Shown one piece after another: positions 54,321-64,000 of a stretch of DNA of 64,000 bases; position 1 is the stretch's first letter; each line of letters begins with the position of its first letter. The stretch is taken from assembly GCA_963693315.1 (NCBI GenBank), contig OY856188.1, positions 271,307,114-271,371,113 on the forward strand. The letters run 5' to 3'. This DNA is from Diogma glabrata (Eukaryota > Arthropoda > Insecta > Diptera > Cylindrotomidae). The notes under the pieces were generated by a model. It worked only from the letters and a program-made list of their open reading frames with translations, had not been told where the DNA came from and ran no database searches. The translations under genes and the position numbers were made by a program.

Positions 54321-57300
54321 AGAGAAAACAAAACCACCAATGAATACCAAAATGTATTTGAAGTAAATTTGAACCAATTTGGTAAAAGAATATACAACAA
54401 ATAGCCTAGAGGTATTTCAAATTTAATCATAAAATTTAAAAGTTTATTAACTTGAAGGTTTTCTAGTCTATTTCAACATCACGTTTCTATTATTTTTCTT
54501 CTATTCAACAAAAATTTTCTCAACCTTATCTAAATCCTATAAAATCATTTTTTAAGTCAAAACAATTTAATTGTTTGTTTTTCCACAACTTTCGTTTTTT
54601 ATCACAGACAAATTCTTAACAAAATAGCCATATCAAAAGAAATAATAAGCTTAAACGTTCACAACATAAACTTAAAAAATTTAAGAAAAGATCATTTCAA
54701 ATTCTACTTTCCATTTTTCTTAACAACAACAACAATTAAGTAGAATTTTTGTATAAGGAAATTGCTTGTGTATTCATAAATCAAGATAAACATTCCTTAA
54801 GCACTTGCCTACAACATCAAAAATTTTTGTTGCTACTTTTGTTGTATGTTGAACATAAAACATGATTACACCACAACAACAAAAATTTGTGTTCTATCTT
54901 TTGTTATTTTCTATTTTATAGCAATAAAGAATATTTTCCGTTGTTTTTTTTTGTGTTTCTTAAAATTTTAAAACTATAACTGATTAAATTTCAAAAAGCT
55001 TTGATAAGAATTTGTTTTACAAAGAAAAAAAAAAGTATATGTTAGTAAATAAATTAACATCTTTTGTAATGTGAAAAGCGAGCATAACAAGGGGTGTCTA
55101 TTAAGATAATATAAGTAAACCTTAACTGGTGGTTCATGTGATAAATTTTATATTGGCCAAACAGGTAGAAAATTCATCAACAGATTTTTGGAACGTTAAC
55201 CTAAAAAATCAATTTTTGCCTAAAAAAAATCATCCATATACAAGTTTTGACAATAATTTTACAGTGTTACATTTTTGTAAATGGTCCTCTCATAAATTCA
55301 ATGGAAGAATCTGAAGTATATAAAAACTTCTATGCCATCAACCATTTTTAATTAATATTAGAAAATCTACTCAACAAATTTTTAAGCTATTATATATCAA
55401 TTCACCCTTGTTAAATATAAGAACTTAACTCAAACAATAGTTAAGATATTCTAGATACTCTTTATAACGTTGTCTTAAAATGTAGAATTTTGTGAACGCG
55501 AAAAATCGACAATATTATTGTAACGAAAATTTTTGTCTTTTCTGAGTCGTGATATAGATTTTATACTCGTATGCTTTGTTGTTATGAAACAATTGTTATT
55601 ACCTTGAAAAAATTTAAAGAATTATCTCCTGTTAACGGAGAAGAAAGAAAACTGAAAATTTAATCGTGATGAAAAAAAAATGTGTTTTTTTTTATGAAAC
55701 GACCTTAAAAAAGTTGGTAATTTTGTTAAAATATTTGCATTTGCAATTTTTATAGATAAACTTTCATCCATCATTAATACATCTTATGGTTGTTAAAGGA
55801 TTTGGTGTTCATCGCTCGTACTCACCTGAAATGAAAAAAAAAATTGTTTACTGCATATTCTTTTAGTTAAAATAATTTAGTTCTAAAGTCACAAAACGAC
55901 AACAAACACAACAAACTTTATTTTTTGCAAATAAAAACGACAGACCGGAACGAAGCTATAGAAGTCGAAGCAAATATTTACTTTTTAACTTATGCTTTTA
56001 AATTTTAAAGTACACGAATATTAAAGCTTCTAAGTTTTTGTGCAAACACATTTTTTTTAACTTTATTGAAGTGATAATTTTAGTTTTAATTCTTGGTAAG
56101 TATAAAAGAGACTCGTGGGTTTTGTGTAAACATTAAAAAATTAAACAGAAATTTTTGAATCATTTGAACTTTTGAGAATTTTTATTCCACCATAAATATA
56201 ATTTGCTGACGTACGTGATCCGTTTAAAATGTTTTTTATTCGTCTACATATTAAAGTGTTACTTTATTACTGTGATTTGCGGCCTTAAAGAGTTGCTTTT
56301 TAACTATTTATTTTGTTGTCATAGTTACGTTCAAAAAAGTGAAAAACATTTGTATTTGTTTAAATTCTATGAAAAATAGAATTTTTTATCAAAGCAACCC
56401 TTAAATTCAAAGTTTCATTATCCAATTAAAATTGTTGTTATAATTTGTTGTCATAGTTATACAAGGAAAAAGTAATAAATATTTTGTTATTTTGTCAAAG
56501 GTTACTTGTTCCATATATTTTTATTTTAAAATTTATGCAAACTTATAATATTAAATTAGAATAAACAAACTTTTTTAAAATATTTTGCTTAAAAAATAAT
56601 TACTTTAAAATATTTTGCTCGGCTAGCGCCTCGATTTGCAAACTCTACATCCGTCCAAAATCTTTAGCTTTACGAACTAGCATCATAATGTACTATTATA
56701 AATGAATTAATTTCGTTTTTTTGCTCACTATTTTTTGAGTTCAAAACGAGGAATTCCTTTTTTATTGGAGAATCGTAAGGCTTTTTTTGATTTTTAGTTT
56801 CGTTTCTTATCCTTGTGTGGGTGAGGTTTGTTTCTATTCCTACTTTTTACACTAAGTAAGTGCAATGTTCTTTGTTTGAGAAAATCAATTTTCACGTAAT
56901 AAACCAAAATAAAAACAAATGAATATGCACCAAACAATTATATCTTGTGTTATTACTCTTGTGATTCAAAGAAAGACAGATTGTTTATTTAATGAAAAAA
57001 ATTTAAGAGATGGTCTATCAAAGATATTAAGCAAAAATAAACGTTAAGACAACAAGGATATTAATAAACATATAATCCTTTAGACAGAATAAATAAAAAT
57101 CTAAGCGTCATGCTAGATAGCAAGCAGAGCATGACTTCCTATCACCCCTAAAAAAATTGGGTTTATCGTGAATTTTAAAAATAAATGATAACTGCAACTT
57201 TGACAGTGGGGCGATATTGTTGAAAAGTAATTTTGAGTAGGTTTGGATTCATTAATATTTTGGTAAAACGAAAAACAAGTTAGTAAGTTGCAAAAAACAA

Positions 57301-58171
57301 AACAAGAAAAGTTAAGATCTAAACTTTATATTAAATTAAAGGTGATCTAGTGAACAGAAGAAGAATTCAAAGTAAAGATAAAATTAAAGTAAAATTAGGG
57401 ATTTATGTACCAAATTGGGTATATCCACTTTCCATGGATAATTTGATGACTTTAATATCTTGTATATCTATTTCTGGAATATATCTTTATGGATGTCCAA
57501 TCAAGAAGCACACCGGAGGTAAACCGTCAATCGGATAGATCATCGGATCGTCATCGTCATCGGATAGATAAAACGTGAGTTGTGAGTTCAAAATAGACTT
57601 ATTTCTATCCAACAAAGCGTAATACTCCTCAAATGTAGATATCGTCTGGTAACTACTCGACTTCACAAATTATGTAAATCGCTTAATTATCCCTTAGCAC
57701 CAACTAAATTCGTGCTATTATCATTAAAAAAAATCTCTTTATACCCCACTTCTAGCAAAAAATCTGCTATATGTTTCAAAAATCACCCTGTAGACAATCT
57801 TTTAACCAGTCCCTGAAGTGCTGCCGTAAAAATTAAAACAGACAAAATCTGATCTCCATTACATGTCCCCTAAGCTTTTTTCTCCTTCGATCTCCATCAA
57901 ACTTGGTAGTTACAGAACCTGCATTGTACACTCCTGTTTTCAGAGCTGTAGCTATTTAAATGGATGGCAGCCGAATAGCAACTCAGGATGCAGTAAGGTA
58001 TAAGTTTATGAGTTTTTATTATTTTAGTCTTATAATACTAAGTTAGGTAAATTAATGTTTAGCTGTTTTTTGTAAATGTATAAATTAAAAATGTTTTAAT
58101 TTTCAAAACTCATGGTGTGAGATGAGTTGGTTCCCTTCCCATTCTTCCCTACGTATACCTGTCCTTTTAAA
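54321..58171. other. AT-rich sequence, no gene recognised
   Basis: About 3.8 kb without a defensible gene. CAACAACAA/TTGTTGTTG-type runs near 54720-54910 and short frames (55129-55314, 57350-57538) show no motif. AAAATATTTTGCT occurs twice at about 56578 and 56607. Confidence 0.45.
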
Positions 58172-58585
58172 ATGAATTGCGTTTCCATTTTTGTTTTTTT
58201 AACAATCGTGGTTTTGTTTTATTATCTTATGTATGGCAGTCCCTTACATCGAGATGCGTGTAGCCAAAGCCCTCAGCAGTCTGAGCAAAAGTCGCCTGTG
58301 ACTAAACTAAAACGCATCCCGATATTTGTTATATTTCCGGCGGGTTATTTCCAGTTGTTCGGTTGGGTGAAAGGCTTACCTGTAGACTTTTCAATATCTC
58401 ATCTAAATTTCAATTTCTTGGACTATCTCTTGTCTTCCGACATTCGGAAGCTATGTCAATCACCCAGCATCTTTAACCACAGCCTGCCAGTTATAAATGT
58501 TTTAATCGTTAATCGTTATTCTTTAATCGGACTGATTGCTGTCCAAAACGAGTTCATATTGAAGAATAACGAAAAATCTTTCTGA
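58172..58585 (+). other. Unrecognised frame with one hydrophobic segment
   Basis: From the first ATG (58172) the frame gives about 137 residues. It begins MNCVSIFVFLTIVVLFYYLM, a likely membrane anchor or signal sequence, followed by a soluble part with a QSPQQSEQKSPVTK patch. It stops just before the 9-bp satellite. I recognise no family, and the frame could be chance. Confidence 0.2.
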
Positions 58586-58654
58586 CAGTATATGTGCTTC
58601 TTAAAATTCAAATTTCAAACAAGTCTTCATTGCCTTTACGGCGTTTATAGCCAT

Positions 58655-59592
58655 TGAACAGTGAAAACAATGTAAACAATGTAAACAAAAAAAAACAATG
58701 CAAACAATGTAAACAACGTAAAAATGTAAACAATGTAAACAATGTAAACAAAAGTAAACAATGTAAACAACGTAAACAATGTAAACAATGTAAATAAGTT
58801 AAACAATGTAAACCATGTAAATGTAAACAATGTAAGCAATGTAAAAATGTTAACAATATAAACAATGTAAAAAATGTAAACAATGTAAACAATGTAAGCA
58901 ATGCAAACAATGTAAACAATGTAATTGATGTAAACAATGTAAGCCATGTAAACAATGTTAAGAGTGTGAACTATGTAAACAATGTAAACAATGTAAATAA
59001 TGTAAACAATGTAAACAATGTAAACAATGAAAACAATGTTAACAACGTAAGCAATGTAAACAATGTAAACAATGTAAGCAATGTAAACAATGTAAACAAT
59101 ATAAACAATGTAAAATATGTAAACAATGTAAACAACGTAAACAATGTAAACAATGTAAACAAAAGTAAACAATGTAAACAATGTAAACCATGTAAACCAT
59201 GTAAACAATGTAAACAACGTAAACAATGTAAACAACGTAAACAAAAGTAAACAATGTAAACAAAGTAAACAATGTAAACAATGTAAACAATGTAAACACC
59301 GTAAACAATGTAAGCAATCTAAACAATGTAAACAATGTAATTAATGTAAACAATGTAAACAATGTAAACCATGTAAATAATGTAAAAAATGTAAACAATG
59401 TAAGCAATGTAAGCAATGTAGACAATGTAAACAATGTAAACAATATAAACAATGTAAAAAATGTAAACAATGTAAACAACGTAAACAATGTAAACAAAAG
59501 TAAACAATGTAAACAATGTAAACCATGTAAACAATGTAAACAATGTAAACAATGTAAACAATGTAAACAATGTAAACAATTTAAACAATGCA
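58655..59592. repeat. 9-bp satellite (AATGTAAAC)n, ~940 bp
   Basis: The unit AATGTAAAC is repeated about 100 times, with point variants (GTAAGC, GTAAAA, ATAAAC, AAAGTAAAC) and occasional length changes. Because 9 is a multiple of 3, several frames stay open on both strands (for example NVN- or LFT-type repeats), and these are artefacts of periodicity. The array runs between an unrecognised frame and gypsy remnants. Confidence 0.95.
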
Positions 59593-59692
59593 AATAATAG
59601 ATTAAATGTCATTGCTAAAGATGTAGTAATAATACCCAATAATTATTTAGGTCATATTGGTGTGAGTTTGTGAAACAAAAATCAAAAGTTTC

Positions 59693-60170
59693 TACGTAGA
59701 GGGTGGACTTCGTGCCACAAGAGCATTATTGCCAAGAGTAATTATTACCACCGATGAAAATGGAGAGTTGGCTCTACCAATTTTGAATATCACTTGTAAG
59801 GAATTAAACATTTAGGAGAGAGAATTATTAACGGATCATGAATTTGTAAAATAGAAGAAGAAATTTATAGCCAAAAAGAGGAAAATCAGAAAAATAAAAA
59901 CATAAACCACTAAAGAAAAAAATCTGTCAACAAATCAATTGAATGAAATAAATAAATATTCTATTAATAAGTTTTACTTACACACTCGAAGAGTAAACAA
60001 AACAAAAGGACGGTAGACTAAAACCGATTAATTTCTATAGTAGTAAAACAACGAAAGAAGATTTGAAATACTCAAGCATAGAGTTAGAAGCTCTAGCGTT
60101 TGTAACTTGCATAACAAATTGTAACATTTTAAAGCTGCTGGAAAGAAAAAGAAATTTAAATCCTTGACGG
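59693..60170 (+). pseudogene. Ty3/gypsy-like polyprotein remnants (protease linker, RNase H)
   Basis: At 59693-59815 the frame reads LRATRALLPRVIITTDENGE, LALPILNITCKELNI, then a stop. This resembles the linker after retropepsin domains (V..T.ENGE..LPILN.S...L). At about 60018-60163 the frame reads LKPINFYSSKTTKEDLKYSS, IELEALAFVTC, a typical RNase H start (PISF.S..L...E.KYS..E.EALA), then CNILKLLERKRNLNP and a stop. Everything between, including the reverse transcriptase, is missing or scrambled. The sequence differs from the minus-strand gypsy at 30-32 kb. Confidence 0.65.
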
Positions 60171-60745
60171 TTTTTGAAATTGCGGAAGTTGGCATCCAAT
60201 GGAAGAACCTCAAGAAACAGGGTTAGTTAGAATGGCAGTAATGGCGATAGAAAGACTGGGTAGCGACAATATAGCGAGCCATCAAGCAAATTAAAGTAAT
60301 AAAAGAAAAATTAGAATCAGGTGATAGTGAAGTTCATAAAAAATTTTGTTTAGATATCTCGAATTTTATGTTGGATGAAATTGTATAAACTTTTCTATTT
60401 GCAATTTCTTTAAAATGTTAGATTTAACAATTGACACATCCGGCAGAAATTAAAAACAAGATGGTAGTTGTTGAAGTTGCACTTAAAACACTTTGGACTG
60501 AATAGGAGTCGTGTTGAATGAAACATATTAGTTGAGTTCGGTTCAAAATTCTAAGCGTTTGTTTAGTTCAAACTTTCAACGATGTTTATATCAACTCAAA
60601 CAAGAATAGAAAGTCATAAATATGATTTTGTTTCTTAATGATTGATTGATTGAGACGTTAAAAAACTGAAGAAAAAAATCTGTCAACAAATCAATTGAAT
60701 GAAATAAATAAATATTTTATTAACAAGTTTTGCTTCCAAACTTGA
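59917..60745 (+). repeat. Pair of ~70-bp direct repeats 750 bp apart
   Basis: AAGAAAAAAATCTGTCAACA, AATCAATTGAATGAAATAAA, TAAATATT begins at about 59917 and again at about 60668, almost identical. The first copy separates the two gypsy remnants. They could be ends of a small insertion or a recombination scar. Confidence 0.65.
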
Positions 60746-61780
60746 TATGACATTAACTTTCTACTCTTGTTTTCAACAAATAATCACAACCATGTAGTTA
60801 GTTTAAAAGCTCGTTACAATTCTATCCAAATTGAAAGATCATAAGATAACTTTATTCATTCATATTTTGATTGATTTTAATTAACATATGTTTGGTCTAC
60901 TTATTATTTATGAGTGACAAATAACATTTTAATCGAAAGTTGACCAAAACGATGCATATATATGTTTATGAATTGAAAGAGAGTAGTCGACTTAATGTTA
61001 TAACATTTTCAGTATAATTTCAATTAATTTTGAGGGACTTGAACGAACTTTCATAACAAATCTGTGACAAATCAATTTCGATATACATAGCATGTACACC
61101 AAATAGTATGATCTTAATCCCCCATTGAAATTAACACTCAATACTTTTATCAACAATAATATTATTTTAATAAAAACCACAAGTCATACGTGTATAGTTT
61201 AAGAAAAATTGATTTTGTAATGTGACATGGAACAAATTATCTATATTGACCACCGTAACTAACCAACCATTTCACCACAAAAATTGACTTCATTTCTCAA
61301 TCTATATATATTTAATACTTCCTGTATGTACAATAAACTCATCATCAGCGTTTACTCAATTTTATGTTAATTAATTGGACATGACGGTTAAGTGTAAACA
61401 TCAGAATAGAAATTGTCTTAACAGAATGTTGACACTTATAAATGACAAATAGATTGAATTTAATCTTAAAAAAAAAATAGATTTTTTTCAGACTCATGAA
61501 AGTTGTGGTTAACTTTATTCGTTCATATAAATATAATGTTATTGAAAAATACTTAATAATTCTGTTTTTTAATCTCATTGCTTTTTTTTTTAAATATGAA
61601 TATGGGATGGGGTTCGATTAATAGTTTGGCGACACATTTTTGGAGACCTTTAAGAATTAAAACGAAACAGAAATTATTTAAACTTTAACTTTTAGTGGAT
61701 CTCATTCAGCATTCACTTTTCTAATGGATCAAGGGAAGATTATTTTTTTTAAAGAGGGGAGAATATAGATGTCACCTAAC
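60746..61780. other. AT-rich sequence, no gene recognised
   Basis: No gene or element could be supported. Short minus-strand frames here have no motif. Confidence 0.45.
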
Positions 61781-61781
61781 T

Positions 61782-63200
61782 TAGCCCCGCCATTTTTAAG
61801 AAAATTAAAAACAAAGATTGTGCTGTATTGTGCTACAGTTGTGCTGGATGTGCTACTCAGAAAGAATGCCATATCACCAATGGAAAAAAGTTGGCACGTT
61901 GAAACGATTTTTCGAGCAGAAGTTAGCCCCGCCATTTTGAAAAATCTGAAAAACAAAGGTTGTCCTGTATTGTCCTCGAGTTGTGCTGGTTGTGCTACTT
62001 AAAAAAAATTTCATATCCCTAGTGGAAAAATTTTATAACACTAAAATCATTTTTTCGAGTAAAAGTTAGCCCCGCCATTTTGGAAAAAAAGAAAAACAAA
62101 GGGTCTGCTGTACGGTGTTAGAGTTGTGCTAGTTGTGCTATTCAAGGACAAATTTGTACCACCAGCAGAATAATTTAAACACGCTAAAACGATTTTTCGA
62201 GTTGGAATTAGCCCCGCCATTTTGAAAAAAATTAAAAGCAAAGGTTGTGCTGTATTGTGCTAGGGTTATGCTTGTTGTGCTACACAGAAATAGTTGCATA
62301 TTATCAATGAAAAAAAGTTGGCACGCTAAAATGACTTTTCGAGTAGAAGTTAGCCCCGCCATTTTGAAAAAAATGAAAACCAAAGGTTGTGCTGTATTGT
62401 GGTCGAGTTGTGCTGGTTGTGCTACTTAGACAAAAATTTCTTAACCCTAACAGAATTTTTTTACAAAGTTAGCATCATTTTTTTCGAATAGAAGTTAGCC
62501 CCGCTATTTTGGAAGAAATCAAAAACAAAAGAAGTGCTGTATTGTGTTATAGTTGTGCTGGTTGTGCTACTGAAAAAATATCGTATCACCAACAGAATAA
62601 TTTAAACCACGCTAAAAACGTTTTTCGAATGAAAATTAGCCCCGCCATTTTGTAAAAACCAAAGAAGAAAGGCTGTGCTGTATTGTGCTACAGTTGTGCT
62701 GGATGTGCCACTCAAAAAGAATCCCATATCAACAATGAATAAAAGTTGGCACGCTAAAACGATTTTTCGAGCAGAAGGATATTTTCGAGCAGAAAGCATT
62801 CGAGCAGAAGATTGAGCAGAATATTAAGCAGAGGTTTGCCTCGCCATTTTGAAAAAAATGAAAAACAAAGGTTGTTATGTATTGTACTCTAGTTGTGCTG
62901 GTTGTGCTACTCAGAAAGAATTGCATATAAGCAATGAATAAAAGTTGGCAGACTAAACCAATTTTTGGAGCAGAAGTTAGCCCCGCCACTTTGAAATACA
63001 TAAAAATCAAAGGTTGTACTGTATTGTGCTTAAGTTGTGCTGGTTGTGCTACAGAAAATTTTATAAAGTTAACTTCAAAAAGAAGTTAACCCCGCAATTT
63101 TGGAAAAAAAAACTAAATTGAGTGCTGTATTGTGTTAAAGTTGTGCGAGTTGTGCTACTTCAAAACAAATTCGTACCCACCGACGGAAAAATTTCAATTT
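61782..63200 (+). repeat. ~142-bp satellite array, plus orientation, ten units
   Basis: Units start TTAGCCCCGCCATTTTG and recur at about 61782, 61924, 62067, 62209, 62351, 62496, 62637, 62836, 62978 and 63087. Each carries an iterated TTGTGCT block (TTGTGCTGTATTGTGCT.., GTTGTGCTGGTTGTGCTAC), then AGTTGGCACGCTAAAACGAT, TTTTCGAGCAGAAG. Spacing is 141-145 bp except for a 199-bp unit, where GAGCAGAA is itself repeated about five times (62770-62835), and a final 109-bp unit. Short frames in it repeat the same peptides and are not genes. Confidence 0.93.
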
Positions 63201-63430
63201 TTTTTAATATCATATATTTTTGTGATTCCCTTATTTTATATATACAAAACAGGCAAGATTCATTTATGCTATCGGACACGAGGTGTCACTTACATTATTA
63301 GTACTTATAAATTAATGATTACCCTGATTCCTACAAGAATAAATGATGCTAGCGTAAAAATATTTTTCATTGGGTATATATAATCTATCTCTAAGCAGCC
63401 AGCTCAAACAAAATTTCATACCACTACATA
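63201..63430. other. Unique spacer between oppositely oriented satellite arrays
   Basis: About 230 bp of non-satellite AT-rich DNA. The frame continuing into it from the last plus-oriented unit has no motif. Confidence 0.6.
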
Positions 63431-64000
63431 TACAAAATTTTTGTTTTTCATTTTTTCGAAAAGGACGGGGCTAACTTCTAATCAAAAAATCGTTCTTGCA
63501 TACAAAATTTTTTCATTGGTAGTATGGAATTTTTTTGAGTAGCACAACTAGCACAACAATAGAACAATACACCACAGCCTTTGTTTTTGTTTTTTTGCTA
63601 AATGGCGGGGCTAACTTCTGCTCGAATGCGTTCTGCTCGAAAAATCGTTTTAGCCTGTCACCATTTATTTATTGGTGATATGGAATTTTTCTTGAGTAGC
63701 ACATCCAGCACAACTATGGTACAATACAGCACAACATCCTTTTTTTATGTTTTGTGAAATTGCGGGCCTAACTTCTACTCGAAAAATCCTTTTAGCGTGT
63801 TTAAATTTTTCCGTCGGTGGGTACGAATTTGTTTTGGAGTAGCACAACTCGCACAACTTTAACACAATACAGCACTCAATTTAGTTTTTTTTCCAAAATG
63901 GCGGGGCTAATTTCTATTTGAAGAAATGATGTTAGCGTTATAAAATTTTTCTGGTAGGAATACGAAATTTTTGTCTGAGTAGCACAACCAGCACAACTCA
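63431..64000 (-). repeat. Same ~142-bp satellite, inverted orientation, runs off the window
   Basis: GGCGGGGCTAACTTCT-type starts at about 63466, 63604, 63765 and 63900 are the inverse of the unit head. AGCACAACCAGCACAAC blocks are the inverse of the TTGTGCT repeats. The segment at about 63810-63905 is nearly the exact inverse of 63080-63200, including the otherwise rare ACTCGCACAACTTTAACAC variant. The two arrays are therefore related by inverted duplication. Confidence 0.92.

Noticed and set aside
58600..59650. Many overlapping open frames on both strands encoding LFT-, VYI- or NVN-type repeats
   Set aside because: They are produced by the 9-bp satellite period. There is no non-repetitive coding sequence.
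61769..63865. Repeated short frames with peptides such as KLCELCY and SCAGCAT
   Set aside because: They are the same satellite unit translated in different copies and both orientations.
1..64000. CRISPR array, rRNA genes, bacterial operons or prophage
   Set aside because: No regular spacer-repeat arrays, rRNA signatures or bacterial gene organisation are present. The tandem repeats have no unique spacers.

Overview
This is an AT-rich eukaryotic window dominated by mobile elements and repeats. I see no rRNA gene, operon, bacterial gene or convincing full-length host gene. The mix of elements (pogo, Penelope-like, CR1/Jockey-like, R1-like, Ty3/gypsy and hAT, plus foldback/MITE families) and the short spliced introns suggest an arthropod, probably an insect. 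A fly is possible, but the sequence does not prove it.

The centrepiece is a nested transposon at 11994-21929. The outer element is a pogo-type (Tc1/mariner superfamily) DNA transposon. It has TA target duplications, terminal inverted repeats beginning GGGGAGAACTG, and iterated subterminal copies of CATAAAGTAGAC. A 5'-truncated Penelope-like element (reverse transcriptase plus GIY-YIG nuclease, about 12555-14401) sits in its first coding exon, between 9-bp repeats. The insertion leaves one open frame that joins the pogo N-terminus to the Penelope protein. A complete-looking two-ORF CR1/Jockey-type retrotransposon (about 15215-20212) sits further downstream. The three transposase catalytic acidic residues remain readable on either side of these insertions.

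Region by region. 1-8900: AT-rich sequence, a 103-bp tandem repeat, copy 1 of a dispersed family (A), and a decayed R1-like retrotransposon. 8900-11100: a 1.1-kb foldback element between diverged direct repeats. 11994-21929: the nested pogo. 22-30 kb: gypsy-end-like sequence, two tRNA-Lys-derived pseudogenes, a perfect foldback, family A copy 2, and an unexplained GC-richer block. 30.3-32.6 kb: a decayed minus-strand Ty3/gypsy pol. 34-40 kb: a tandem duplication and several inverted repeats, one of them 1.08 kb. 40.3-40.7 kb: a possible two-exon BTB-like gene fragment. 41.6-48.4 kb: family A copy 3, a 448-bp palindrome within a larger inverted repeat, a small palindromic MITE family and tandem repeats. 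50.5-54.3 kb: a gypsy-end-like copy, a hAT element with 8-bp target duplication, and a decayed minus-strand Jockey fragment. 58.6-59.6 kb: a 9-bp satellite. 59.7-60.2 kb: gypsy remnants. 61.8-64.0 kb: a ~142-bp satellite that switches orientation.

All assignments come from reading the sequence and from recalled family motifs. No database search was run. Boundaries given as 'about' are approximate.
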